A stretch of 64,000 nucleotides of DNA from Sphingobacterium sp. N143 (GCF_030325625.1 NZ_JACAIS010000003.1:186001-250000), one strand, 5' to 3'. Shown: positions 9,195 to 18,993, counted from the first letter of the stretch. The notes: generated by a model from the letters alone, not told the origin. Program-made: numbers and translations.

Positions 9195-11545
9195 TTTACC
9201 TTGGGCGGAAGTACACTGAAAAATTTCAATCCCTCCCCTTCAAATTGCTTATATAGGACAATCAATACATCGTTCTTTAACGAGGAGGCATTAGCGGCAA
9301 AGTCGACCCAACAGAACACACTTAAATAAATCATTTCTTCACTTATGTCCTGTACACTGATTCCGCTCTCCCGTTCTTTTACAAAATAAGGGCTTTTAGC
9401 CATCGCATCATTGATCCACTGTTTGGCTTTATCCAAATCTGCCTTTCGGTCGATATGGAGCACAAAACTTGTTCTACTATATTCCTGGGACAAGGTCCAG
9501 TTGACCAATCTGCCCGATAATAGGTCTCCGTTGGGAATAATGACATCTGCACCATCTGCTGTTTTGAGGACACTTGCACGAATGCCGATCTCTTTGACCC
9601 GGCCCTTTTTATCTGCAAATTCTATCTGATCACCAACACGAAAAGGTTTATCAAAAACGAGGATGATACCCGACACAAAATTATTGATGATATTTTGCAT
9701 GCCCAGGCCAATACCAACACTCAATGCGCCAATCACTACAGTAAGCTTGTCCAGACTCATTCCCAAGGCTGAAACAGCCATGAAAAAGCCGATCAGGATA
9801 ATGGCAAGCCGGAACAAAGGGAACAGTGTCATCTTTTGATTATAGGCCTGATTTAGACGACCGTCCTTCCCGCCCAAAACAATTAAACTGATATTCTTCT
9901 GGAACCAATTGGCAACCAATAAAAGTAGGATCGCAATAGTCAGGTTGCCAAAAGTAAAAGAGATACTCCCCATACGGTGTACCTTCGCAAAGAATATTTC
10001 ACTTTTATTCAATAACCATTCGATGAACTGCAAGTTATTGGCCAGTACGATGATAGCCAGGAGCACAGCAATAATCCGAAGGATTTCCGTGAGAATGCCC
10101 AAGGTACGCTGCTCATTGAAGCGCATCCAAAATCCCGAAACCAACCGGTCCTTTTTAAACTGATTACGAACATCAACCTTAATCATCTCTGAGAAATACT
10201 GCAATGTAAAGGCTTGTACCAAACCCACCGCACAGGCAATGCTGAAGCTGCGTGAGTGCTCAACATGTCCGATTACATTCAGCGTAATTGCCGTAATATT
10301 CAATATGGCAAAAATAACATAGATAAAACCGTTAATATAACCGGGACTATTGGAATTCTTAATACGTTGTTTGGTATATGTAACCAATCCCAATGCCACG
10401 AGATTAAAAACAATACAAATGATACGAAAAAATAGATCATCGCTGACAACCATATTAACAAAAACATCCAACAGATAGAAGACGATCAGAATCAGCGCAA
10501 TCTTCCTCTGCTGGCCAGTCATCTTATGTCTTAATAAAAACATAAAGATCAATAGTATGATCAACTGGGATGCCTGTAAAATAAAACTTGGCGTCACAAA
10601 ATGTACAAAGGGCAATAATGTCAGGAGAAAGATAATGGTCTTTCCGACAATGGCATCAATGGCTAACTTACTTTCCGGATCATGTCGCCTAATGATATAA
10701 GCGACCCTTGCAATCCAATAGCAGTAGGCTAAGCCAAGTATAGCCAATAGGATGTGGCTGGCCCGGCCGGTATGACTGACATACTTGTCAATCGATTTGT
10801 TATTGCTGTAATTGCTCCGGATATTATTCAAAATGACATCTTTTGAAATACTTGTGGCATTGGCTTTCCAGATTGAGCTCTTGCCTGACACTGAATCGGT
10901 TTTCTTGGTTGCATTTTTTGCGTCCAGCGCCAGCTCGAACCGACTGAGGTGCTGTTGGTTCTTCGTGATAAGCTCATCGATACGCTGATCGATCTGCGTT
11001 AAAGAATCCATTTTTGAAGTCAGTTTCAGTTCTGCATTATGGAGATATTGATATGCCCGGCCATGATTGTTGGCACTGATTGCATAACGGTTTACAATGT
11101 TCCTGATCTGATTTTGGGTACTGTTTAAACTGCTGGTATAATTACTTATGCTCCCTTTGATGGATTTCAGCTGTGTGACCTCATCGTGGATAGCATTTTT
11201 TATGATCTCAATGGAATCTTTTGCTGCATTTGTTGCTGTATAGGCACTGGATTTCTCATTGAGCTGTGCAACAAATTCCGCCATGGAAGCAGTGCGGATA
11301 TTGGACAAAAACGCCAGGTTTACTTTCTTTAGATCATTTCGCAAGGAATCATTTCCCACACGTGTAGAATCCGGTCCCAACCTTCTATGCAAACCACTAT
11401 GCGGTTGTATCGAACGGGGTAAATTGACCTGAGCCGAATCTTGTCCAACAGCATTTAAATAAAATGCCAGCAGGCCAGCCATAACAATAAAATGTTTAAT
11501 GATGCCCAATTTCATACTTTTAATTTTACTATCCGCTTTCACCAC
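9191..11545 (-). CDS. Large mechanosensitive channel of the MscS family (MscK/MscM-like)
   Basis: A 784-residue membrane protein. The N-terminus has a hydrophobic signal-like segment followed by a long, charged, mostly helical periplasmic region (about residues 40-230). Then come many membrane helices (about 255-600) and the conserved MscS pore and beta domain: GIGLGMQNIINNFVSGIILVFDKPFRVGDQIEF near 625-660, and KGRVKEIGIRASVLKTADG and IPNGDLLSGRLVNW just after. Such channels release osmolytes on hypo-osmotic shock. The ATG at 11545 is given, but the ATG eleven codons in (MKLGIIKHFIVMAG) places the signal segment at the N-terminus and may be the true start. It is transcribed away from the radical SAM gene with a 78-base gap. 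Confidence 0.88.
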   Translation of the reverse strand: MVKADSKIKSMKLGIIKHFIVMAGLLAFYLNAVGQDSAQVNLPRSIQPHSGLHRRLGPDSTRVGNDSLRNDLKKVNLAFLSNIRTASMAEFVAQLNEKSSAYTATNAAKDSIEIIKNAIHDEVTQLKSIKGSISNYTSSLNSTQNQIRNIVNRYAISANNHGRAYQYLHNAELKLTSKMDSLTQIDQRIDELITKNQQHLSRFELALDAKNATKKTDSVSGKSSIWKANATSISKDVILNNIRSNYSNNKSIDKYVSHTGRASHILLAILGLAYCYWIARVAYIIRRHDPESKLAIDAIVGKTIIFLLTLLPFVHFVTPSFILQASQLIILLIFMFLLRHKMTGQQRKIALILIVFYLLDVFVNMVVSDDLFFRIICIVFNLVALGLVTYTKQRIKNSNSPGYINGFIYVIFAILNITAITLNVIGHVEHSRSFSIACAVGLVQAFTLQYFSEMIKVDVRNQFKKDRLVSGFWMRFNEQRTLGILTEILRIIAVLLAIIVLANNLQFIEWLLNKSEIFFAKVHRMGSISFTFGNLTIAILLLLVANWFQKNISLIVLGGKDGRLNQAYNQKMTLFPLFRLAIILIGFFMAVSALGMSLDKLTVVIGALSVGIGLGMQNIINNFVSGIILVFDKPFRVGDQIEFADKKGRVKEIGIRASVLKTADGADVIIPNGDLLSGRLVNWTLSQEYSRTSFVLHIDRKADLDKAKQWINDAMAKSPYFVKERESGISVQDISEEMIYLSVFCWVDFAANASSLKNDVLIVLYKQFEGEGLKFFSVLPPKVN

Positions 11546-11623
11546 GTTATATGATCAGTATTATCTCATCCACTTTTTGTATCAAGGAAATAATAATCTT
11601 GGACAAAAATAGCTCATCTATCG

Positions 11624-13027
11624 CTAAAATCGTATAGTATCTGCTAATTTAAGTTCTTCCAATCGGTTGACCTTATCATCCCGGTAAAATAAATTCATGG
11701 TCTCAAAAGGGATTAATTTTAGATCTTTGTTGACGATATGTACACAGGATTTTTTTACCGCCCTGACATCGAAATCATAAGCGTCCATAAAGTTCATGAT
11801 AATTATGCGAAAAAGGTTATCATAGTTTAGGTCAGGTGCACAAACATCTGGTAAACAACAGAGTAACTGATTCACTTTTGGTTTTACTTTATCCACCGAA
11901 ATGCCCGTGCTGAAGATATCCAACAATTGCATCTGAACGCCTGTATCTTGTTCATAGACAATGGTATTCCGGGATTGGTTGTTCAATAGCACTGCCGGAT
12001 CAATATGCCGTGTCAATGGAATCCTTTCATCAGCAATTTTAAGTACATAGCCCATGGCCAAAGAATCTGGGTTGCAGGGCACCGGAATAATATCATGCGG
12101 GCTCAATAGCGGAAACTGGTTAAGAATTTCCTGGCGCACCTCGGTCAGGGTCATTTTGTGCTGTTGGGATTCTGCTGTATTTCTGCCTGCAATCTCTACC
12201 GGCTGGAAAGTAACACCACGAACACAGGGCTGACTTAAGGCATAATCGAGGATCTCGCCGATTTCATCATCATTTGTTCCTTTCTCCAGCACGACAACCA
12301 AAGTTGTACTGAGATTCAGCGCATTTAATTTCTCCAGGGCTTTCTTGCGTACATCACTGAGGTCCTTTCCCCTGAATTTTTCAAGTACGGATGGACGGAA
12401 GGAGTCAAATTGGAGGTAAATCTCAAATTCGGGCGCATAGGTGGCAAGTTGCTCTGCAAATCCCGGGTCATTGGCGATGCGAATACCATTGGTATTGAGC
12501 ATCAAATGTTTAATGGGTTTGGTCTTGGCAATATCCAGGATGCTAAAAAATTCGGGATGGATCGTGGGTTCACCGCCACTGATCTGAACGACATCGGGTT
12601 CACCTTCACTTTCAACGATCTTGTCAAACATGCGTTCAATTTCCTCCAGTGAACGGTGCCTGCCATAATGTGGGGACGACATGGCATAACAGGTCGGACA
12701 GGTCAGGTTACAGCGGTCAGTGACCTCAACAATGGATAAGCAGCTGTGCTGTTCATGATCCACACACAAGCCACAATCATAAGGACAGCCATAGTGGACT
12801 TCCTTATCGAATTTCAGCGGTGTTTCTGAAGCCTTATTATAATTTCGAATATTTTTATAATAGGCTACATCCGTTGCAATCAGTGTTTTGAAAAAACCAT
12901 GGTCGGGACAATTCTTGGTCATAAAGACCTGATCTTCCTCAATAATAATTTTTGCTCCTATGCGCGACAGGCAGGTCGGACATAGACTGATGGTGTAATC
13001 GTAGTACGTATAGTTTCTTACTGGCAT
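11624..13027 (-). CDS. Radical SAM protein of the MJ0619 / tetraether-synthase type
   Basis: A 467-residue iron-sulfur enzyme. The radical SAM motif CNLTCPTC (Cys106, 110, 113) binds the SAM-cleaving cluster, and ISGGEPTIHPE follows. Further cysteines are Cys16, 19 and 40 (CPTC then CPDHG, rubredoxin-like), Cys81, 85, 88 and 96 (GCPYDCGLC and SC), and a C-terminal group around LLCCLPDVC. This layout matches MJ0619 and the archaeal tetraether lipid synthase Tes, which joins lipid chains, and their bacterial relatives. Which substrate is used here cannot be read from the sequence. It lies 12 bases after an 81-residue membrane protein and downstream of an Lgt-like protein, which hints at a lipid substrate. 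The start MPVRNYTYYDY is preceded by a short gap in the presumed operon. Confidence 0.82.
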   Translation of the reverse strand: MPVRNYTYYDYTISLCPTCLSRIGAKIIIEEDQVFMTKNCPDHGFFKTLIATDVAYYKNIRNYNKASETPLKFDKEVHYGCPYDCGLCVDHEQHSCLSIVEVTDRCNLTCPTCYAMSSPHYGRHRSLEEIERMFDKIVESEGEPDVVQISGGEPTIHPEFFSILDIAKTKPIKHLMLNTNGIRIANDPGFAEQLATYAPEFEIYLQFDSFRPSVLEKFRGKDLSDVRKKALEKLNALNLSTTLVVVLEKGTNDDEIGEILDYALSQPCVRGVTFQPVEIAGRNTAESQQHKMTLTEVRQEILNQFPLLSPHDIIPVPCNPDSLAMGYVLKIADERIPLTRHIDPAVLLNNQSRNTIVYEQDTGVQMQLLDIFSTGISVDKVKPKVNQLLCCLPDVCAPDLNYDNLFRIIIMNFMDAYDFDVRAVKKSCVHIVNKDLKLIPFETMNLFYRDDKVNRLEELKLADTIRF

Positions 13028-13039
13028 TTTTGCTGCGAT

Positions 13040-13285
13040 TTAACTCAAAACAATTCCACAGGCGATACCACCGGCAATAAGCGCCGCTATACCGCCCAAA
13101 AGCACCTTTAACCATGGATTGACATTAAATCTTGACTCTTTATTGCCAGCTTTAATAATCGAACCAATAATGATGACTAGCAGCGCAATTCCGATCACGA
13201 CAGCCCCAATAAAAAGTAGAGCTAGCCCCAACATCGCTGTATTTTCTGAGCCTGAGCCAAATGATCCTTCAAGTAAATACATCAT
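13040..13285 (-). CDS. Small two-helix membrane protein, unknown function
   Basis: An 81-residue protein with two hydrophobic helices (about residues 16-45 and 58-80) separated by a short charged stretch (KAGNKESRFNVNPWLK). I do not recognise a family. Its start ATG overlaps the stop of the upstream Lgt-like gene by 4 bases and its stop is 12 bases before the radical SAM gene, so all three are probably co-transcribed and possibly translationally coupled. It could be an accessory subunit that anchors the neighbouring enzymes at the membrane, but that is inference from position only. Confidence 0.7.
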   Translation of the reverse strand: MMYLLEGSFGSGSENTAMLGLALLFIGAVVIGIALLVIIIGSIIKAGNKESRFNVNPWLKVLLGGIAALIAGGIACGIVLS

Positions 13286-14067
13286 CTATATTTTTTTTCT
13301 AAATGCTCATTATTCAATAAATAAATATAATAAATTATTACGATGATACAGGTAATTTGTATGGTACTCAGCTCAAAAAGAACCGTTGCCCGTGGTTTGA
13401 TAAAATCCAATAAGAACCGAAAGCTGAAATAACTGAGCATAAAAAGCTGAAATAATACGCCGTTCTGAAAAACAAATTTCCGTCGGAATATGTGGAGGGC
13501 CGTAAATAGTACCATCAGGAAGGCAATCTCATAGAGGGCCACAGGATGCCTTTTATATCCATCCCCCAGGTACATTCCCATGGGGCAATCGGTCGGCAGG
13601 CCATAAGTTTGCTCATAGATACCCGTAAAAAAACAGCCGATCCGCCCGATCATAATCGCAACAATCAGCGGAAACACCATACGATCGCCGGTACTTTCTT
13701 TCTTGCCAATAATCTTTTTCATTAGCTCAACAGCCACCAGTCCACCTGCTAGACCACCTACGATCGTATTGTTCAGCCAGATATAACGCCATTTATTCAT
13801 TGCAGTGATCAGTTCAACCGGTCGTTCCAAGGAACCGATCACATGCGAACCGAGGAAAGCTCCCAAACCTGCAGCGATGACAATCAGCAAGGTATTGCTA
13901 TGGCCTAAACTCTCCGTATCTTTCCATTTCAAAAATTGATAATAACGCATACCAATAAACATGCCCAGCCCTTCCATGAAGGGGTGCAGCAGAAACGATT
14001 TTCCGAATAGATCTAAGGTAACTGGAAATTCTACAGCAATAAGCATAGACAAGTATACAAAAGACAT
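13282..14067 (-). CDS. Prolipoprotein diacylglyceryl transferase-like membrane protein, degenerate active-site motif
   Basis: A 261-residue polytopic membrane protein with the overall pattern of Lgt (PF01790): GGLAGGL near residues 104-110, GRIGCF at 141-146, RHPVALYE at 173-180 and a C-terminal helix pair. Canonical Lgt moves diacylglycerol from phosphatidylglycerol to the lipobox cysteine of prolipoproteins. By eye, the usual signature GRxGNFxNxE reads GRIGCFFTGI here, so the Asn residues and the Glu are replaced, and the His of the HGGL motif appears to be Ala. This suggests a paralogue with another substrate, or an inactive copy. It heads a likely three-gene unit with the 81-residue membrane protein and the radical SAM gene. 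A terminator separates it from lysA upstream. Confidence 0.78.
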   Translation of the reverse strand: MSFVYLSMLIAVEFPVTLDLFGKSFLLHPFMEGLGMFIGMRYYQFLKWKDTESLGHSNTLLIVIAAGLGAFLGSHVIGSLERPVELITAMNKWRYIWLNNTIVGGLAGGLVAVELMKKIIGKKESTGDRMVFPLIVAIMIGRIGCFFTGIYEQTYGLPTDCPMGMYLGDGYKRHPVALYEIAFLMVLFTALHIFRRKFVFQNGVLFQLFMLSYFSFRFLLDFIKPRATVLFELSTIQITCIIVIIYYIYLLNNEHLEKKYR

Positions 14068-14093
14068 TTATAATATCAGCATGGGAAGATAAG

Positions 14094-14129
14094 ACAAAAG
14101 GCCAGTTTTGGAATAAACTGGCCTTTTGT
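14094..14129 (-). terminator. Terminator after lysA
   Basis: AAAAGGCCAGTTT pairs perfectly with AAACTGGCCTTTT across a short loop, with T-rich flanks on both strands. It lies between the lysA stop and the Lgt-like gene, so these are probably separate transcripts. Confidence 0.85.
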
Positions 14130-14159
14130 TCGTGCCCTAACACTGGGCAGCCGTAAAAA

Positions 14160-15320
14160 TTACAACTGATCGCTATAAACAAAACGGATTTCTTCTCTCA
14201 GGTTATACCGCGATGCCATTACTTCACCGTAGGCACCGGCTGAGCGGATGGCGATTAGATCACCCCGTTTTGAAACTGGAAGTGGTACCTCTTTTCCAAA
14301 ACAATCCGAAGATTCGCAGATTGGCCCAACCACATCATAATTGATGGGTTCATCGGACGCTGCAGCACTGATATTCTCTATTTTATGATATGCCTGATAA
14401 AGTGCGGGACGCATCAATTCAGTCATTCCGGCATCCAGTACCAAAAAGTTCTTTTTTACACCATTTTTGACGTACAGAACACGGCTGATCAGATTTCCAC
14501 ATTGCGCGACCAAGGCTCTTCCTAATTCAAAATGTACTTCCTGATTTGGTTTTCTTTCCAAAAACCGGTCGAAAATATCAAAATAGGCTTCAAAATCCGG
14601 GATTGTATTACCATCCGGATTTTTATAATCAATCCCAAGGCCACCACCGACATTGAGTACGCGGATTTGCGTTCCACGCTCCTCAAACCAATTTTTCCAT
14701 TCATTGACCTTTACACAGAGACTTTTGAACACAGTCATATCCGTGATTTGTGACCCCACATGAAAATGAAGTCCCACTAGCTCAATAAAGTCACATTTTT
14801 TGAGAACGGAAGCGCACTTCTCCAGGTCAGCATTCGGAATACCAAACTTGTTCTCATCGAGTCCCGTGGTAATGTAATGATGGGTATGTGCATCTACATT
14901 TGGATTAATCCGCAAAGCAACATTGGCTTTCACTCCATGTTTTGAAGCAAGCTCATTGATGACTTCCAGCTCCTGAATCGATTCTACATTAAATGCGAAT
15001 ATATGATGATCCAGCGCGTAACTGATTTCCTTATCAGATTTTCCAACACCAGCAAAGGTGATATTCTGTGGATCGAACCCGCATTCAATAGCCTTTTTCA
15101 CCTCATTGCCGCTTACACAGTCAGCTCCAAATCCGATCCGTTGTACTGCTTTGAGTACCGCATCGTTGAAGTTGGCCTTTAATGCATAATGCACATGAAA
15201 TCCACGCTTTTGGGCAGCGACATGTGCTGCTTCCAACGTTTTAGCGAGCACATCCATATCGTAATAATAAAACGGCGTTTCTTTCTCTGCAAATTTCGCC
15301 GCGATACCTGTATTTATCAT
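14160..15320 (-). CDS. lysA: Diaminopimelate decarboxylase
   Basis: A PLP enzyme of the alanine-racemase-like fold that decarboxylates meso-diaminopimelate to L-lysine, the last step of lysine synthesis. It has 386 residues. The PLP-binding lysine is in HYALKANFN near residue 49. Later motifs are the glycine-rich NVGGGLGIDY near residue 226 and the C-terminal ESSDCFGKEV, whose Cys and Asp/Glu come from the partner subunit at the dimer active site. It starts at ATG 15320 (MINTGIAAKF), 15 bases after the aspartate kinase stop, so the two lysine-pathway genes form an operon. Length is slightly shorter than many family members, which is normal in Bacteroidota. Confidence 0.95.
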   Translation of the reverse strand: MINTGIAAKFAEKETPFYYYDMDVLAKTLEAAHVAAQKRGFHVHYALKANFNDAVLKAVQRIGFGADCVSGNEVKKAIECGFDPQNITFAGVGKSDKEISYALDHHIFAFNVESIQELEVINELASKHGVKANVALRINPNVDAHTHHYITTGLDENKFGIPNADLEKCASVLKKCDFIELVGLHFHVGSQITDMTVFKSLCVKVNEWKNWFEERGTQIRVLNVGGGLGIDYKNPDGNTIPDFEAYFDIFDRFLERKPNQEVHFELGRALVAQCGNLISRVLYVKNGVKKNFLVLDAGMTELMRPALYQAYHKIENISAAASDEPINYDVVGPICESSDCFGKEVPLPVSKRGDLIAIRSAGAYGEVMASRYNLREEIRFVYSDQL

Positions 15321-15335
15321 ATAAAACCTACCTTC

Positions 15336-16649
15336 TTAAAATAAACGATTATGCAATGAACGCAAGGCCTCTGTTTTATGATCCGAATTCAGTAGAATGG
15401 ACACATTAAAGTCTGAACCACCATAGGAAATCATACGAACTGGCAGGTGCTTTACAGCATCCAGCACACGTGCGGCATAACCATGACTGTTCAGGCCAAA
15501 ATCACCCACCACGCATACAATCGTTTGTTCTCCATCTACGGTCACCGAGCCAAAGTCTTCCACTTCTTTAATGATATCAGTTAGGTTAGTGGTATCGTCA
15601 ATGGTCAGTGAAACTGCCACTTCGGAAGTGGTAATCATATCAATCGGTGTTTTATAACGCTCAAAGATCTCAAAAACACGGCGTAAAAAGCCATAAGCAA
15701 GCAACATCCGTGAAGAGTGAATATGGATTGCCGTGATGCCATCCTTTGCAGCAATTGCTCTGATACACCCTTTCTGTGCACCATCTTTGCTGATCAACGT
15801 TCCTTTTGCATTCGGCTCCATCGTGTTCAACAATCGCACGGGAACATTGTATTTCTGGGCCGGGAATACGGACTGCGGATGCAATATCTTCGCACCGAAA
15901 TAAGCCAATTCTGCCGCTTCATCAAAACTGAGGTGCGCAATTGGTGCTGTACCTTTGACCACGCGCGGATCATTATTGTGCATACCGTCGATATCTGTCC
16001 AGATCTGTACTTCTTCAGCCCGGATGGCGGCACCGATCAGCGAAGCTGTATAATCAGATCCACCACGACGAAGGTTGTCAATTTCACCAAATGAATTTCT
16101 ACAGATGAACCCCTGGGTAATAAATAAAGTGTTTTCTGGCGTTTGAGCAAGGATATGGCTTAATTTTTCACCGATATAATCAACCATTGGTTCATTGTCT
16201 TCATCAATTTTCATGAAGTCCAAAGCTGGCAACAGAACAGATTTTACGCCAATCTCACTTAGGTAAAAATGCCAGAGAGCTGTAGACATCAATTCACCTT
16301 GTGCCAAGATAATTTTCTCTTCAATCGGTGTAAACAGCTCGTTTGCCAGACTGGAGATTAAATTGAAATGATAATCAATTAATTCCTTACCATGGTTATA
16401 ACCCGCTTCAGTATTAAAAAGTTCCTTAATAAGGTCTTCGTACTTATCCTTGTGCTTCTTGATCAAATCCTTCGCCTCGTCCTTCTTACCTGCTGTGTAA
16501 GCCTGACCAATTTCTACCAAAGCATTTGTCGTTCCAGCGACCGCGGACAACACGACGATCTGACGCTCCGAAGGGTTTACAATATCCAACAACCCTTTGA
16601 TACGTGCTGCACTTCCTACTGAAGTACCACCAAATTTTAAAACTTTCAT
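15336..16649 (-). CDS. lysC: Aspartate kinase
   Basis: Phosphorylates aspartate, the first step towards lysine, threonine and methionine. It is a monofunctional enzyme of 437 residues with no homoserine dehydrogenase domain. The N-terminal kinase domain opens with MKVLKFGGTSVGS, the nucleotide-binding signature, and includes RRGGSDYTASLIG and WTDIDGMHNNDPR. The C-terminal third (about 300-437) contains tandem ACT-type regulatory domains, so feedback inhibition by lysine or threonine is likely. It precedes lysA in the same operon. I use lysC because of the lysA linkage; which end product inhibits it cannot be read directly. Confidence 0.92.
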   Translation of the reverse strand: MKVLKFGGTSVGSAARIKGLLDIVNPSERQIVVLSAVAGTTNALVEIGQAYTAGKKDEAKDLIKKHKDKYEDLIKELFNTEAGYNHGKELIDYHFNLISSLANELFTPIEEKIILAQGELMSTALWHFYLSEIGVKSVLLPALDFMKIDEDNEPMVDYIGEKLSHILAQTPENTLFITQGFICRNSFGEIDNLRRGGSDYTASLIGAAIRAEEVQIWTDIDGMHNNDPRVVKGTAPIAHLSFDEAAELAYFGAKILHPQSVFPAQKYNVPVRLLNTMEPNAKGTLISKDGAQKGCIRAIAAKDGITAIHIHSSRMLLAYGFLRRVFEIFERYKTPIDMITTSEVAVSLTIDDTTNLTDIIKEVEDFGSVTVDGEQTIVCVVGDFGLNSHGYAARVLDAVKHLPVRMISYGGSDFNVSILLNSDHKTEALRSLHNRLF

Positions 16650-16709
16650 ACTAAAGTTACAATTATTAAATTTCTGTGCGCCAATATAGGCAATTCATGA
16701 ATTTATATT

Positions 16710-16753
16710 AAAAAAAAATGCGGCACAAAATCACGAAAGTTTTGTGCCGCATA
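16710..16753 (-). terminator. Terminator after serA
   Basis: On the minus strand, a stem GCGGCACAAAA with its exact complement is followed by a run of nine T. It starts about 20 bases after the serA stop. Confidence 0.92.
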
Positions 16754-16773
16754 TATTATTCTATGCGGAAGAA

Positions 16774-17721
16774 TCACTTCTTCAAATTTTCAATTAACAG
16801 ACCGGCCAATTCTTCGCCGATTCTTTCCTGTGCTTCATTAGTAGCTGCACCGATGTGCGGTGTCAAAGAAATTTTAGGATGTTTTAAAATTTCTTCGCGA
16901 GGTGTAGGTTCGTTGTCAAATACATCTAGTCCTGCAAAAGCTACTTTGCCAGAATCCAATGCCTTTACTAACTCCAATTCATCGATAACACCACCTCTAG
17001 ATGCATTTACTAAGCCTACACCGTCTTTCAACAGCGGAAATTCAGCAGCACCGATAGCTGGCTTGTCCAAAAATGGAACATGCAAAGAAATGAAATCCGA
17101 GGTTTTCAATAAGCTGTCCATTTCAACTTGTTTTATAGGTACTTCAACTTGAATACCACCAGAAAGTTCGATCGTCAATGCTTTAGGTCCTTCAAATAAG
17201 TCTGTATAGATCACATCCATCCCCAAACCGATAGCGATTTTGGCGACTTCACGACCAATACGACCAAAACCAACGATCCCAATTGTCTTACCCCGAAGTT
17301 CAGTACCGGCACCATAAGCCTTTTTCAGCGCACCAAACTTGCTATTACCCTCCACGGGCATTTTTCTGTTAGCGTCGTATAAAAACCGTACCCCGTTCAG
17401 GAGATGTGCAAAAACCAGCTCTGCAACAGATAAAGATGAAGCAGCTGGTGTGTTCACAACAGCAATACCTTTCGAACGTGCGTATTCCACGTCGATATTG
17501 TCCATTCCTACCCCACCACGGCCAATTACTTTTAAATTAGGGCAACCGTCGATCAAAGCCTGACGCACTTTCGTTGCACTACGCACGGTAATTGCATCAT
17601 ATGCAAGTAGTTTTTCTGCTAATTCCTCTTGTGGTATATGATTTGTATCTACAGTATGACCTGCATCTTCCAACATTTTCTTTCCCATTGGGTCGATACC
17701 GTCATTTGCTAATATTTTCAT
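16774..17721 (-). CDS. serA: D-3-phosphoglycerate dehydrogenase, short form
   Basis: NAD-dependent oxidation of 3-phosphoglycerate to 3-phosphohydroxypyruvate, the first step of serine synthesis. It has 315 residues, so it lacks the C-terminal ACT regulatory domain of longer SerA proteins and is probably not inhibited by serine through that route. It shows the D-2-hydroxyacid dehydrogenase fold: the NAD-binding GIVGFGRIGREVA near residues 148-160, the Arg in ASRGGVIDE near 240 and the catalytic His in TPHIGAAT near 292. It follows serC by 18 bases on the same strand, making a serC-serA operon. Confidence 0.93.
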   Translation of the reverse strand: MKILANDGIDPMGKKMLEDAGHTVDTNHIPQEELAEKLLAYDAITVRSATKVRQALIDGCPNLKVIGRGGVGMDNIDVEYARSKGIAVVNTPAASSLSVAELVFAHLLNGVRFLYDANRKMPVEGNSKFGALKKAYGAGTELRGKTIGIVGFGRIGREVAKIAIGLGMDVIYTDLFEGPKALTIELSGGIQVEVPIKQVEMDSLLKTSDFISLHVPFLDKPAIGAAEFPLLKDGVGLVNASRGGVIDELELVKALDSGKVAFAGLDVFDNEPTPREEILKHPKISLTPHIGAATNEAQERIGEELAGLLIENLKK

Positions 17722-17739
17722 TGCTATAAATCTAAATTA

Positions 17740-18807
17740 TTATTTATGTGTATCTTCAAATTCTTTCATTGCATCAATCAACGCATTGACACTGCTTAAA
17801 GGCAATGCATTGTAAATCGACGCTCTGAAGCCACCCACTGAACGGTGCCCTTTGATACCAATCAAATTACGTTCTTTTGCCAAAGCCAGAAATTCTGCTT
17901 CCAATTCAGGAGTATCCATCACGAAAGTCACATTCATCCGGGAGCGGTCTTCCACAGCAGCAGTCCCCCTGAAGAAAGGGTTACGGTCAATTTCATCGTA
18001 TAATGCACGCGCTTTGATGGTATTCTCCTGCTCCAGTACAGGCACGCCACCTTTTGCTTTCAACCAGCGTAGATTCAACATGGAAACAAAAATAGAATAC
18101 ACTGGTGGCGTATTATACATCGATCCGCCATTGATATGCAGTTGGTAATCCAACATAGAAGGCAGGACACGTCCTGATTTACCTAGGATATCATCTTTGA
18201 CAATCACCAACGTTACTCCAGCCGGGCCCATATTTTTTTGTGCTCCAGCATAGATCAGGTCATAATCTGCTACATTGATCTCACGGGAGAAAATATCAGA
18301 AGACATGTCCACAACAACCGGTAGGGTAGTTTCTGGCTTTTCAAAAACCTCAGTACCATAAATCGTGTTATTGGCAGTATAATGAAAATATGCTGCGTCC
18401 GAAGGAATTTCATATCCTTTAGGAATGTAAGAATAATTTTTATCAATCGATGAAGCTACAACATCAATAGCACCAAATTTTTTAGCTTCTTTCAATGCTT
18501 TTGTAGCCCATACCCCTGTATCTAAATAAGCAGCTTTACCACCTTCAGGTAAAAGGTTCAATGGCGCCATTGCAAATTGCAAGCTCGCTCCCCCCTGTAA
18601 AAAAAGAATCGAATACCCTTGCGGTACCACCAATAATTCACGGACTAACTGTGTTGCCTCATCGATCACTGCTTCAAACTCTTTGGAACGGTGAGAGATC
18701 TCTAAGATTGACAAACCTGTGTTGTTAAAATCAATTACAGCTTCTGAGGCTTGTTGAAATACTTCCTTTGGCAGAATACATGGACCTGCTCCAAAATTAT
18801 GTTTCAT
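17740..18807 (-). CDS. serC: Phosphoserine aminotransferase
   Basis: PLP-dependent transfer of an amino group from glutamate to 3-phosphohydroxypyruvate, giving phosphoserine; it is the second step of serine synthesis and also used in PLP synthesis. It has 355 residues if it starts at ATG 18807 ([13 protein letters not shown]), which matches the family start. An upstream in-frame ATG at 18834 would add nine residues. The lysine that binds PLP lies in [12 protein letters not shown] near residue 192, and [11 protein letters not shown] is the typical N-terminal motif. The promoter lies at 18872-18902. Confidence 0.94.
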   Translation of the reverse strand: MKHNFGAGPCILPKEVFQQASEAVIDFNNTGLSILEISHRSKEFEAVIDEATQLVRELLVVPQGYSILFLQGGASLQFAMAPLNLLPEGGKAAYLDTGVWATKALKEAKKFGAIDVVASSIDKNYSYIPKGYEIPSDAAYFHYTANNTIYGTEVFEKPETTLPVVVDMSSDIFSREINVADYDLIYAGAQKNMGPAGVTLVIVKDDILGKSGRVLPSMLDYQLHINGGSMYNTPPVYSIFVSMLNLRWLKAKGGVPVLEQENTIKARALYDEIDRNPFFRGTAAVEDRSRMNVTFVMDTPELEAEFLALAKERNLIGIKGHRSVGGFRASIYNALPLSSVNALIDAMKEFEDTHK

Positions 18808-18871
18808 TGATGTTATTTTTGTTTGATCGCTCATTCAGAACCCTAGTTAAGCAATCTGTTGTTTTAAAAAT

Positions 18872-18902
18872 CAAAGGTAAAATAAAATTATATATTTTTC
18901 AA
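18872..18902 (-). promoter_or_regulatory. Promoter of serC-serA
   Basis: Minus-strand TTG (18902-18900), a 20-base spacer and TACCTTTG (18879-18872) fit the Bacteroidota consensus. Confidence 0.7.
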
Positions 18903-18993
18903 CTAATCTGTTTTTTTATTGAAAATTTACAAAATTCTGAATGATTTCAATAAAAAGATTACACATACCAAGGTTCTTTTTTTATCAAAAATA

